NCBI GenBank assembly: GCA_965262255.1
Contig: OZ253505.1
Location: 434,001 to 498,000, forward strand
DNA from: JANQQC01 sp965262255
Lineage (GTDB): Bacteria; Pseudomonadota; Alphaproteobacteria; Caulobacterales; Hyphomonadaceae
DNA: 64,000 nucleotides
Direction: 5' to 3'
Position numbers and translations under genes: made by a program. Every line of letters starts with the position of its first letter. The stretch's first letter is position 1. Positions 18,301-28,400 of this stretch are shown here, piece after piece. The notes under the pieces are model-generated. The model saw only the letters and a list, made by a program, of their open reading frames with translations, had not been told where the DNA came from and made no database searches.

Positions 18301-21300
18301 CCCAATATCGTTACCGTCGCATCTCCGCCGTCTACCATCTTGAAGTTGATACCGTGGGCCTCTGCTGTGATCGTACTGCCCGATACCACTGTTATCGATT
18401 CATCTCCTGAGCCATTCCCTCGAAGATCAATTCCATCCGTCTTCGCTGTAATACTACCTGCCGTGATTGAAGTCGTGGTGCCTGAGTTACTGACAGATAT
18501 CCCATCTCCGACTGTTCCTGTCACGGCTCCACTCACTGTCACCGTTACACCGCCCGCTCCTTCATTCATCACATGAACACCGACTCCACCACTCGCTCCA
18601 GAGGCGTTCACCGTTACGGTATTTCCTCTCGCATCATTGCTGACATAAATCCCTGCATGCTCCTCGGTTTCACCGCTTGCCGAAACATTTCCTGTTACCG
18701 CTAGGACAATGTTCCCTCCATTGGCATTTTTGGCTGTGAGCCCTAATCCTGAACCGGTTACCGAAGCCGCTGTTATCTCGACATCGCCAGTCGCACTGTT
18801 ACTAACCTCCATTCCTGTACTGTTGGTCGCTGTTACGGCTCCTGCAACTGTTACGCTGACAGCCCCTGACCCTGAACCCGTATTCGCCACCTTCACGCCC
18901 GTTGTTAACGCCGAGACTGTTGAACTCGCTGTTACCGATACCGTCAGGCCTTTACCTTCTACATCTATTGCCGCACCACTCGAACTTGTCACGGCCCCGG
19001 TTAACGCGACTGTAACTGTACCTGTCGCATTCGTGTTCTTTACAACGACTCCTGCCTGACCGCCCGTGACAGCACCTGCTGCAACTGCGACACTGGCTCC
19101 TTTCCCGGACACATGAATTGCCGTGGCACCTGTATGAGTTGCCGTTACTGCCGCGACATTAACGGCTATCGTTCCTGTTCCTACTGTAGACGCTAAGATC
19201 GCTGTTCCCGAACCCGCCTGTATAGCCGCACCTGATAAGTTTATTGATACGTTACCGTTACCAGTCGAAGTGGCATGAACGACACCTCTTGACGCTCCTG
19301 CCGCCGTAATAGTTCCTCCGCCATCTTCTTGCCTAAACGTAACGTTACCGCCTCCTTGTAGAAAAAAGGTCACACCCGCCTGGGTTTCAACTGTTGCGGT
19401 CGATGCCAATGTCGCTACAATCTCTGTACTGTCAATCTTCAAGATACTTTCTGACGAAACTAATGCTCCAGCGCAGGTGAAAACACCCTTTGTTTCTGTA
19501 GACTCCGAACACAACAAAGTGCCACGAGTTCCTACCAAGGAATACGTTTTATTCGTCGCATCAAACGTGAGTGTGTATACAAAACCGAGTGCACCAAAAG
19601 ACGTGTTTTCCAATACTATTGACGAAGCGGTCGCATTTCCTGTTACCGTAGCTACTCTTATCGGGCCTTCGGCCAAATCATTTTCACCTGACGGAGTAAT
19701 CGAAGTTAATCGTATTTTGTGCTGGCCTGTTACGTCTCCTTGAATCGTGAAAGTATCGACCGTCGTAGAATCACCTGTGAAATTTGCGTCTAAATGAAAT
19801 ATCCCACTTCCCGTTAGGTTTCCGGCTACTGTAATCGCATCATCAGCAGACCCTTCAGTCCCTTGGCTTAAAGAGAGAATTCCTCCTGTTCCCATATCGA
19901 GTTCGGTAACATTTAATACATCCGAGTTTTCAGTATGTAGTGTAGCTCCAGCACTAATGACGATCTTTTCCCAGTTCGTTAGATTACTAGCTTCAAACGT
20001 CGCTGAACCTGTCGTAAATGTCAGAATATCGACCGAACTATCCGTTCCGATGTCCGTACCCCCATCCAAAATTACCGACTTATCAAACTTACCTCCATTG
20101 ATCGTCATCTGATCAACACCACCAGACAACTTAACATCTCCTTTGAGTTCGCCGCTAGCATTTAATATTACATTCGATACCGACTCATCCCCTTGCAGGG
20201 CCGTTTTGCCCGTGATTATTCCGCTATTGATCGTGATTGTTGCCGAACCACCTTGTGTTAATGTACTAATCGCCGTGTCCGTTAATCCTGACCCGCCCGT
20301 TACGTTTCCGTCAATCGTAACATCAACATCGCCTATTCCCTCATTACTTGCTACGATCCCCCGGATACTGGCCGATACCGACCCAGATGTTACAACACTC
20401 ACACTCTCCGTCGTTCGCGCTTTAGCATATATGCCTACCTCACCACCCGCTATACTCGCTCCAGTGTTTAGCGTGACACTTGAACTCGCTGCTGTTGCCC
20501 CAGTCAGATTCACTCCCCGCTTGGCACTACTACCACTCAGCACTATCGCTCCGTTGACCGTAACACTCGTCGCTCCAGAACCCAAATTCTCTGCGTCAAC
20601 TCCGTGTTCTGTCGCAGCCACATTCATCACTGTGACCGATAAGCCTGTTCCCGAATTCGTAACATCCACCCCTGTAAACGACGTTGCATTTACTGTCGTT
20701 GAAATCGAACCCGTTGAGGTAAATGTAACGGAACCAGCACCTAAGTTATTTACGACAACTGCATTACTCTTTGAAGTGACGTTCGCGACACTGGCTGATA
20801 CGTTTCCACTTCCACTGTTCGTAACCAAGACACCCTCATTATCAGCTGTCACCGTCGTCACGTCTAATGAAATCGTTCCACTTCCGGTATTCGCTATTTC
20901 CACACCTTCCGATTTGCCACTGATCGTTCCGCCTCCTACCGATACTGCACCACCTGAATTCGTTACTAAAATTCCCTCACCTTCCGAACTCGTGATCGTT
21001 CCACTTCCCAAAACCGTAACTGCACCCGAACCCGAATTAGTGATACGTACTCCGTGGCTTTTACCGATTACTTCGCCTGAAACTGTAACCGAGGCATCCC
21101 CCGCTCCTGAACGGTTCTTTAAATAGATGCCTTCTTTCTCACTTCCCTCAGATGAGCCATCCGAACCAATCGTGATCAATACATCTCCTGCACCTGAATT
21201 ATCTACATAAACACCACGGTCATATCCATAAACATCTCCAAACATTGAAAGTGTTATGTCTCCACTGTCTCTCCCTACGACATAAACTCCATAACTGTTC

Positions 21301-24300
21301 TCACCTCCATCCGCAATTATACTACCGCCTGACGCCTGTGTGATCGTCGTATTCCCTGTCCCGCGCGGTCGAACGTCAACACCGTCCTCATACGCTTCTA
21401 CATCTTTGACATTGACCGTAATTGTCGAACCACTGTTTCGAACATAAACTCCGTCATAATATAAGCCTTCTACATTCCCGGTCGCATTCAGCGTCACACC
21501 ACCACTACCGTGACTGCGGATATAAATGCCATAAGCTCCCTTCGAACTGGCTCCCGTCACTAGGTTGACCGACACACTTTCACCGTCGGAATCCCCAAAT
21601 ACGTGAATACCGGCATCCGATTCGTCTTCCCCTGCTCCCTCGGCATCACCAGTGACAGTTACTGTGATTGAACCCCCTCCATAATTTCGAGCATCCACTC
21701 CATCGTCCACACCCTTCGCATTCTGAACTGAAACCGTCACGCTGCCTGTTCCATTGTCCACTGCCGTTAGACCATCAGCAGGATGAACACCCGGAGCTGC
21801 TTCTCCCGTTCCTACTAATCTTCCGGTCGCCGTGATCGATATATTGCCTCCCTTCTCATTCCTTACGTCTACCGCTTCTTTACCTCCAGTTATATTCCCC
21901 GAAATATTTACTGTTACTCCGCCATTCGAACTATTTGTTACATGGATCGCATCGCCTTTCGTCGCCGAGACATTTCCCGTAACGTTTATAGTTACCAAAC
22001 TCTCTCCTGTATTGTTATTAACTGCTAATATGCCCGTCTCTACTCCTGTTACCGCATCACCCGTTCCCGTTGACGAGACATTAACCGTTACACCCCGACC
22101 TAATCCATGGACATATATCGCTGACTTCCCTGACGATGTATCAGTGACCGATACCGGAGCCGTCGTTGTCACCGTTACTAAACCCGTACTCCCCGTGTTT
22201 TTTGCGATTATCCCGTATCTTCCACCGCTAACCGTACCCGACGACGTAACTGTGACATTCGCTCCTGCTCCCTCTGCATGGACTGCCGTTGCAGCGGAAT
22301 CTGTAGCCGATACGGCAAACGTATCTACCATTACAGTTCCCGTCCCCGTCGACTTCGCCAATACCGCTGTTCCTGAACCCGATAAACTTGCCGTCCCCGT
22401 CAACTGAACCGTTACAACTCCGTTACCGGTCGTCTGAGCATGCACAAGACCTGTTGCCGATCCACTGCCCGTCAACGCACCACCGCTGGCCGCCTGGGTG
22501 AACGAAATCCCATTCGCTCCCCTGACATCAAACGCAACATTCGAAGAGACACTTACACTCGCCGTTGCGTCTAACGTCGCTGAAATGTTCGTTGTTCCTA
22601 CTTTGAGAATGCTCTCGGTTTCTGCTATTGCCCCCGAACACGCAAACACTCCTACAATCGAACTCGATTCGATACACCTTAATAGCGCTGGGGCTGACTG
22701 TAACTCTATATACTTACTATCTGCGACGAAGATCGTATATTTATAACCTCCAGCAAAAAATACTCCGTTCTCTAACGAAAACACTGAAGTTGTTACAGTA
22801 CTTCCATTGAGTGTTATTATTCGCGTCTTCGTGTCAACCACATGGGCAGAACCACTTGGCGTGACATCATTTAACCGAATCTTTATCGCTCCCGTAGAAG
22901 GAACATTTCCCCCTACCACGACTTGGTCAGCTGTCTTGGTTACAAAGTTTACATCAACATGAATAACTCCACTGCCCGATAAACCGCCTGAAATATTCAG
23001 TACTTCTTTGACCTCCCCATCTTGCAACGATAACACTCCATCAACAACAACACTATCAAACGACAAACTCTGATGAACGACATTATCGTTCGAATCTTTC
23101 GTGGATAAAAACTTCGTCGTCGCGGCTGTTCCTATCTTCAAAGTCTCCCAATTACGGAAGTTTGACGCAGTCACGGTCCAATTACCCGAGTTGAAGTTTA
23201 GCGTATCATTGTCGCCTGTCCATTCCCCTCCATCTATTGTCTGACCCGATCCCAAAGTATAACTGCCACCATTGAACTTTAACTCATCGCTCCCTCGGTA
23301 CAATCCTACACCACCGACTAAACTCGCTCCTGGATTAACCGTAATCGTCGTTGGCACGAATTCCGCAAAATCGTCACCCGTGACGAAAACCGCATCTTCT
23401 CCTGAGGCCCCCAAAACCGCACCACTGTTCAATACGATTGAAGCCCGCGGAGCTCCCGTCTGATGTGCAAGTGAATTGTCTATCCTGATAGCTGATACAC
23501 GTCTGTCTGCCGTAGAGGTCGCTTTGACCTCGCCCGAAATTGTTATATTCGCCGTACCATTATTTAACTCTACATTGATCGCATAAAATCCACTACTCGT
23601 CACATTCTTCGTCTTTATATCTATGCGGGATCCAGAATGTCCGGTTACATGAATTGCTCCACTTGATGAAGCAACCGTATTCGAAATGTCCCCGGTTGTC
23701 GTAATTGATACTCTAGATCTTGCATCGTGTGTCTGCAGAAATGAAGCTTGTATTGTATGTGCACCATCAGTGGTTGACACTGCACCAGATGTCGAGATAG
23801 TGATATTGCCACTAGCATAAGCAGCAATCGCCATTCTCCGAGCGCTTATCGTACCGGTCGTTGTTACACTTATATTATCTCCTCTAAGGTCGATCGCATA
23901 TAGGCTAGAACCAGCGAGAGAGTTCGCTGAGAAAGAATTCATGCTAACGGTTATATCGCCGTTCGTGAAAACATCAACGGCCTGAGAGCCAACTAACGTA
24001 CCCGAAGAACTGAAAGAAACCGGACGCACAGTGAACGAGGTCATTCTTAACGTTGTACCGAATACTGTTGAAGAGCGAACATTAACCGATATAGATTTAG
24101 TGGCAGTTCCATCAGAAAATGAACTAGTTGAAATCCCGTCCCCTGCTGAATTGGTCGACGTGTGCTCGATCTCCCCGACGTTTATTGAAATTTCTGCCCC
24201 TTTGTTCCCATAAACATCTACGGCTCTTGATTGCCAATCAGAGACTGAAATTTTGGTGGCTGTTATATTAATACTTCCGTCATTAACTTCGTCATGTTTC

Positions 24301-25073
24301 ACCCTAATCCCGTGCTTACCAGTGGTCGTTATCGTCCCAGCAGAAATCGTAACACTCCCTTTGCTACGAGTATAAATTCCTCCACCAGACGCAGTTATCT
24401 CGGAGGTTGAAATAGATATTATTCCTTTTCGTGTTGTCGCAGTTCCCGTAAAATCGTTCCCAGAAACGATAAAAGCCTGGACTGCATAAGAACTCGAACT
24501 TGATACTTTTACTTCACCTGTTGTCGATATTGTGATGGAGGATGTTACGGTACTAGTGCCGCTAAAAACGTTTGCCGCTAAGATTACAGCTGGAACATTT
24601 GAAACCGCCTCTAAGTCTTGACCATTTGCTGCCTGTGTAAATGTAATATTCCCTGGAGTTCGGTTATATACTCTGAAAATTCCATCACCCGAATTTACTC
24701 GCACCGAAGTTGACGAACTCAGTAATACCGTATGATGAGTTACGCTTATCGATGCCGCTGGCGCCGCTGGCCCAATATATACCGTTGTCCCACTTATTGA
24801 AGACTGGGTACAAGTATAGGTTAACGTATTGGTGCCAGTATTAGTCGCTGAAGTACAGCGCTGGGCATTGGCTTCGCCAGCAACCAAACTCGTTGTTATA
24901 ATTGATCCAAGCGCCAAGGTAGAAACAGAAACCTTCAACGATCGCGTCATTGAAGGCGCGAAGCTTAACACTTCGCCTGCAAGCCTGCTCAACCGCCCGC
25001 CTACAAACTGTGTAGCTAGTCGCTCTGTTTCTGAACCCCGATTGTTGTGAGTCGCTCTATTTGAACAGTTCAT
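15312..25073 (-). CDS. Giant autotransporter adhesin-like protein, copy 1 (3,253 aa)
   Basis: A type V secretion autotransporter. Residues 1-71 form an extended signal peptide, with a positively charged extension before MTRSLKVSVSTLALG and cleavage after GEANA. The passenger (~72-2950) is a beta-helix of degenerate ~20-residue repeats rich in G, S, T, V and N (pattern NSGSGNVSV...G). It falls into three modules that start with a cysteine pair: residue 73, C800-x11-C, and C1855-x11-C. Each module ends in a capping stretch with a conserved NWExIxI-type segment. The last ~280 residues are the outer-membrane beta-barrel, ending FSTGMRWSW with the required terminal aromatic. I chose the ATG at 25073 (GGAG ten bases upstream): the upstream GTG at 25169 falls at the predicted transcription start. 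The ligand is unknown. Confidence 0.9.
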   Translation of the reverse strand: MNCSNRATHNNRGSETERLATQFVGGRLSRLAGEVLSFAPSMTRSLKVSVSTLALGSIITTSLVAGEANAQRCTSATNTGTNTLTYTCTQSSISGTTVYIGPAAPAASISVTHHTVLLSSSTSVRVNSGDGIFRVYNRTPGNITFTQAANGQDLEAVSNVPAVILAANVFSGTSTVTSSITISTTGEVKVSSSSSYAVQAFIVSGNDFTGTATTRKGIISISTSEITASGGGIYTRSKGSVTISAGTITTTGKHGIRVKHDEVNDGSINITATKISVSDWQSRAVDVYGNKGAEISINVGEIEHTSTNSAGDGISTSSFSDGTATKSISVNVRSSTVFGTTLRMTSFTVRPVSFSSSGTLVGSQAVDVFTNGDITVSMNSFSANSLAGSSLYAIDLRGDNISVTTTGTISARRMAIAAYASGNITISTSGAVSTTDGAHTIQASFLQTHDARSRVSITTTGDISNTVASSSGAIHVTGHSGSRIDIKTKNVTSSGFYAINVELNNGTANITISGEVKATSTADRRVSAIRIDNSLAHQTGAPRASIVLNSGAVLGASGEDAVFVTGDDFAEFVPTTITVNPGASLVGGVGLYRGSDELKFNGGSYTLGSGQTIDGGEWTGDNDTLNFNSGNWTVTASNFRNWETLKIGTAATTKFLSTKDSNDNVVHQSLSFDSVVVDGVLSLQDGEVKEVLNISGGLSGSGVIHVDVNFVTKTADQVVVGGNVPSTGAIKIRLNDVTPSGSAHVVDTKTRIITLNGSTVTTSVFSLENGVFFAGGYKYTIFVADSKYIELQSAPALLRCIESSSIVGVFACSGAIAETESILKVGTTNISATLDATASVSVSSNVAFDVRGANGISFTQAASGGALTGSGSATGLVHAQTTGNGVVTVQLTGTASLSGSGTAVLAKSTGTGTVMVDTFAVSATDSAATAVHAEGAGANVTVTSSGTVSGGRYGIIAKNTGSTGLVTVTTTAPVSVTDTSSGKSAIYVHGLGRGVTVNVSSTGTGDAVTGVETGILAVNNNTGESLVTINVTGNVSATKGDAIHVTNSSNGGVTVNISGNITGGKEAVDVRNEKGGNISITATGRLVGTGEAAPGVHPADGLTAVDNGTGSVTVSVQNAKGVDDGVDARNYGGGSITVTVTGDAEGAGEDESDAGIHVFGDSDGESVSVNLVTGASSKGAYGIYIRSHGSGGVTLNATGNVEGLYYDGVYVRNSGSTITVNVKDVEAYEDGVDVRPRGTGNTTITQASGGSIIADGGENSYGVYVVGRDSGDITLSMFGDVYGYDRGVYVDNSGAGDVLITIGSDGSSEGSEKEGIYLKNRSGAGDASVTVSGEVIGKSHGVRITNSGSGAVTVLGSGTITSSEGEGILVTNSGGAVSVGGGTISGKSEGVEIANTGSGTISLDVTTVTADNEGVLVTNSGSGNVSASVANVTSKSNAVVVNNLGAGSVTFTSTGSISTTVNATSFTGVDVTNSGTGLSVTVMNVAATEHGVDAENLGSGATSVTVNGAIVLSGSSAKRGVNLTGATAASSSVTLNTGASIAGGEVGIYAKARTTESVSVVTSGSVSASIRGIVASNEGIGDVDVTIDGNVTGGSGLTDTAISTLTQGGSATITINSGIITGKTALQGDESVSNVILNASGELKGDVKLSGGVDQMTINGGKFDKSVILDGGTDIGTDSSVDILTFTTGSATFEASNLTNWEKIVISAGATLHTENSDVLNVTELDMGTGGILSLSQGTEGSADDAITVAGNLTGSGIFHLDANFTGDSTTVDTFTIQGDVTGQHKIRLTSITPSGENDLAEGPIRVATVTGNATASSIVLENTSFGALGFVYTLTFDATNKTYSLVGTRGTLLCSESTETKGVFTCAGALVSSESILKIDSTEIVATLASTATVETQAGVTFFLQGGGNVTFRQEDGGGTITAAGASRGVVHATSTGNGNVSINLSGAAIQAGSGTAILASTVGTGTIAVNVAAVTATHTGATAIHVSGKGASVAVAAGAVTGGQAGVVVKNTNATGTVTVALTGAVTSSSGAAIDVEGKGLTVSVTASSTVSALTTGVKVANTGSGSGAVSVTVAGAVTATNSTGMEVSNSATGDVEITAASVTGSGLGLTAKNANGGNIVLAVTGNVSASGETEEHAGIYVSNDARGNTVTVNASGASGGVGVHVMNEGAGGVTVTVSGAVTGTVGDGISVSNSGTTTSITAGSITAKTDGIDLRGNGSGDESITVVSGSTITAEAHGINFKMVDGGDATVTILGTISAEMKGLYIDNTTGTGDVSVTVASGASISGTHGIHVMTLSAAGATSLTVNGAVSGTTSGIHFVDATDSSVTISGTGSVASETGAAIYVSATRSGGVSVGIGSATSSGASGIDVRNVGTENLSIASTGQVTGSGTEGIGINAHNGATGTDLTVSAAGVTGVSGGVIVVNEGSGATSVAATGLVTASAGDGINVDSKASTTGLTVSTTGATGHTGIKAVHLGTGDLTLTDSGSVTGNGTGSADHGIHAHLSASGTNLSVTAGSVTGAISGIIADNDGSGTTTVVATGNVVGNTSFGIHAENVSGAGAVSVTASGATGETFGVQVVNNASGTTTRVTTTGDVVGKGNHGIDVTLSANLGDITISTAAVTGKLSAIKAEHAGDANITIRASGRVAASDANEHGIEATLAGPSGDDAVASGTISIVVASEVVGGSGSGRGIMATSDGRITNITLNSGAVVRAASGVAIETGDGSSTVTINEGGRISGNVRLGRGVDIVSFDGGTLGAVIFDGGEETTNEGVSVDVSKDVFNFNRGTFDITSAQFNNFEQFNIKDFATVTINGARTLTADDFSITGTIMMVDSVADDSLVISGNMDGGGTVQIDADLFSGRVDTLRVTGNVTGTTTIRVTDISQRFGTGQQNNIQVVRVGGTVNASNFQLHNGSVISGSYQYLLNFNANNKTFNLIGKSIAAPTLLVAPIAFFDGFARAPSLHQRRTDRYFVGDEGETSTRGGWSRLINGNFAYGNAQNERAEYDSDATGFQLGYDFAEVPVEGGSWVYGITSQYNEVKAGVKIDEFRVGGTMTATGYGIGATATYYNINGAYVDIQAQYNTINANFPTPTLGLLMNGVESTAMVFSMELGQRYRVNDQVALVSHGQVAWGQVDTDDFVTEQSQKVAFGADGGLTARIGMGAEYHDKRYSGFVLANFFYDAFNEWNVAYDDETVFDTVGSTEVELNFGGSINVDENATLFMQAGYRTSIEGGDGERSSTNFSTGMRWSW

Positions 25074-25174
25074 CCGCCCAGTTCTCCGTCGAAAAACGAT
25101 GCCAGTCTCGTAAAGTCGCGTGTAAATATTCAAGCCAAAGGGAGGAACGCACACTAAGTACTTCCTCACTCTAC

Positions 25175-25203
25175 TTTATACAGGTAGTTTGGTAATTTTA
25201 CAA
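25175..25203 (-). promoter_or_regulatory. Promoter of autotransporter copy 1
   Basis: On the minus strand, -35 TTGTAA (25198-25203) and -10 TATAAA (25175-25180) are separated by exactly 17 bp. Transcription would start near 25168, about 95 nt before the ATG at 25073. Confidence 0.6.
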
Positions 25204-25212
25204 ATTACCAAA
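25188..25212. promoter_or_regulatory. Perfect 25-bp dyad over the -35 box, candidate operator
   Basis: TTTGGTAATTT and AAATTACCAAA form two perfect 11-bp arms around a 3-base centre (TAC). The -35 box of copy 1 lies across the centre. This arrangement is typical of a dimeric repressor site. A dyad of the same length sits at the same place upstream of copy 2, but with a different sequence. Confidence 0.55.
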
Positions 25213-25469
25213 GCACATCCCGTTTAAACAAACTGCGAACTTTCTATCCTAGTTTCCTAATTTCTCGTTGGAAAACTCTGACAGTCCTTTTTAATGTTTA
25301 GGCGAGTTCAAGAAATTTCATAGTTCAATAATACTTTACCTTTTTTACCGCCAAGACACGGTTAATATAGAATAAGGAACTGACTGGGGTCACTTTAACT
25401 TCGTAGTTTGGGTTGTTTCGCATAAGGCCAGTTCATTCCAATGAATGGTGTAAGAATGCTATTGGTTCT

Positions 25470-28400
25470 TTACCAGGACCATCGCATGCCGGTGGAGAAG
25501 TTAGTTGAAGATCTCTCCCCGTCGCCACCTTCGATAGAGGTTCGATATCCTGCCTGCACGAAGAACGCAGAATTCTCATCGACATTCATAGCTCCCCCAA
25601 AGTTCAGTTCCACCTCAGTTGATCCAACGGTATCAAAAACTGTCTCATCATCGTAGGCCACGTTCCATTCATTGAAGGCATCATAAAAGAAGTTGGCGAG
25701 GACGAAACCTGAATAGCGTTTATCGTGGTATTCAGCACCCATACCGATTCGTGCTGTTAGTCCTCCATCAGCACCGAAAGCGACTTTTTGGCTTTGTTCT
25801 GTTACAAAATCATCGGTATCTACCTGCCCCCAGGCGACCTGACCATGCGATACAAGTGCTACCTGGTCATTAACTCGATATCTCTGTCCGAGTTCCATGC
25901 TAAAGACCATCGCTGTTGATTCGACACCATTCATCAATAATCCAAGGGTTGATGTAGGAAAATCTGCAGTAATATTGTTGTATTGGGCTTGAATATCTAC
26001 ATAAGCTCCGTTGATATTGTAATACGTTGCCGTCGCTCCAATACCGTAACCCGTTGCTGTCATGGTTCCGCCAACTCTGAACTCATCAATCTTCACGCCG
26101 GCTTTTACCTCATTGTATTGCGAGGTAATGCCGTAAACCCAACTACCGCCTTCTACGGGCACCTCAGCAAAATCATAACCGAGCTGAAAACCCGTAGCAT
26201 CGGAGTCGTATTCTGCGCGTTCGTTCTGGGCGTTTCCGTAAGCAAAGTTTCCATTGATTAATCGCGACCAACCGCCTCTGGTCGAAGTTTCTCCTTCATC
26301 TCCAACAAAGTATCGATCCGTTCGACGTTGATGTAAACTCGGTGCGCGAGCAAATCCGTCAAAAAAGGCTATCGGAGCAACCAACAACGTTGGAGCCGCG
26401 ATGGACTTTCCTATTAAATTGAATGTCTTGTTATTGGCATTAAAATTCAACAAATACTGATAACTACCCGAAATTATGGAGCCGTTATGAAGTTGGAAGT
26501 TGGAGGCATTCACCGTTCCACCAACTCTCACAACTTGAATGTTGTTCTGTTGTCCTGTTCCAAATCGTTGCGAAATATCGGTCACTCGTATTGTCGTCGT
26601 TCCTGTTACATTTCCTGTAACTCTTAGCGTATCTACACGTCCTGAAAACAAATCCGCATCGATTTGAACAGTGCCACCACCGTCCATATTGCCAGAGATC
26701 ACTAAAGAATCATCAGCAACTGAGTCCACCATCATTATGGTGCCAGTAATACTGAAATCGTCCGCCGTTAGCGTTCGAGCTCCGTTGATTGTGACTGTTG
26801 CGAAGTCTTTGATGTTGAACTGCTCGAAGTTGTTAAACTGCGCCGAGGTTATATCAAACGTGCCTCGATTGAAGTTGAAGACATCTTTCGACACATCCAC
26901 TGACACACCTTCATTGGTTGTCTCTTCGCCGCCATCAAATATCACCGCTCCCAACGTTCCGCCATCAAACGATACTATGTCAACTCCCCGTCCTAAACGG
27001 ACATTCCCTGAAATCCGTCCGCCTTCGTTAATCGTGACTGTAGAACTCCCATCACCCGTTTCTATTGCAACACCACTCGCGGCTCTGACAACGGCCCCGC
27101 TATTAAGAGTTATATTGGTTATTCGACCGTCCGAGGTCGCCATTATCCCTCGACCTGAACCCGAACCTCCTACTACCTCAGAAGCGACAACTATACTTAT
27201 CGTTCCACTTGCCACCGCATCATCTCCGCTTGGCCCGGCTAACGTCGCTTCAATACCGTGTTCGTTAGCATCACTCGCAGCTACTCTGCCACTCGTGCGA
27301 ATGGTAATGTTTGCATCACCTGCGTGTTCGGCTTTGATTGCCGAGAGTTTGCCGGTAACCGCAGCCGTAGATATCGTTATATCCCCCAAATTCGCACTCA
27401 ACGTGACATCTATTCCGTGATTTCCTTTTCCTACGACATCCCCCGTTGTCGTAACTCGAGTCGTAGTGCCTGACGCATTGTTGACAACCTGAACCCCGAA
27501 TGTCTCACCTGTTGCCCCCGAAGCCGTAACCGATACTGCACCTGCTCCGGATACATTCTCAGCATGGATACCGAAACTGGTATTGCCGACCACATTCCCG
27601 GTGGCAACCACGGTGGTTGTTCCACTTCCGTCATTATCTGCAATTATTCCGCTTATCGCTCCCGTCACCGAGCCTGCCGTAACCGATAAGTTCGTTCCTG
27701 AAGCCGATAGATGGGCATGAATCCCGTGATCGGCCGACCCTGTGCCATTACCCGTGACACTACCTGAATCCGTTAACGTTAAGTCTCCTGTTCCGAGATG
27801 AACGGCCTTAATACCTGTATGTCCGGTCGCTCCCGTTGTGCTGACCGTTAAGCCGGTCGTGCTGGCCTTGCTATCGACATTGATGCCGTCTCCGGCTGAA
27901 GCCGTAACGAGACCTGTCGCCGCCACAGAAGTAGCCCCACTACCTTCGTTGACGACGATCACACCACCACTAACACCTGTAACTCCGGCAGCACTTACCG
28001 TTAAATCGGTTCCCGTCGCTCCATTGTGGGCATTAATGCCTATGCCTTCTGTTCCACTCCCCGTGACCAGACCAGTCGATGCTATCGACAGATTTTCTGT
28101 TCCTACATTCCTTACATCTATTCCACTAGCTCCGCTTGACGTAGCACTACCTATCCCAACGCTTACTCCTCCTGACCGAGTCGCACTAACAAAGATTGCG
28201 GCACCCGTCTCACTTGTGACACTGCCCGTCCCCGAAATCGTTACCGATGAATCCGTCGCGTCGACAAAATGTATTCCACTCGTCGTTCCACTGACTGCTC
28301 CATTCACCGTTAAACTTGTCGCTCCTGCCGCCGACAACGTCATTACGTGAATCCCGTGCGTTCCCGATATCGAAGCCCCGGATGCAACTGTTACACTTAC

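Larger units (their letters stand above)
25074..25469. other. Intergenic region between the two giant autotransporter genes
   Basis: This 396-bp stretch holds the leader (about 95 nt) and promoter of copy 1, with its 25-bp dyad. The remainder, up to the stop of copy 2 at 25470, shows only short imperfect palindromes (for example TTCATT-CC-AATGAA near 25432). I see no convincing terminator for copy 2, so read-through from copy 2 into copy 1 is possible. Confidence 0.6.
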
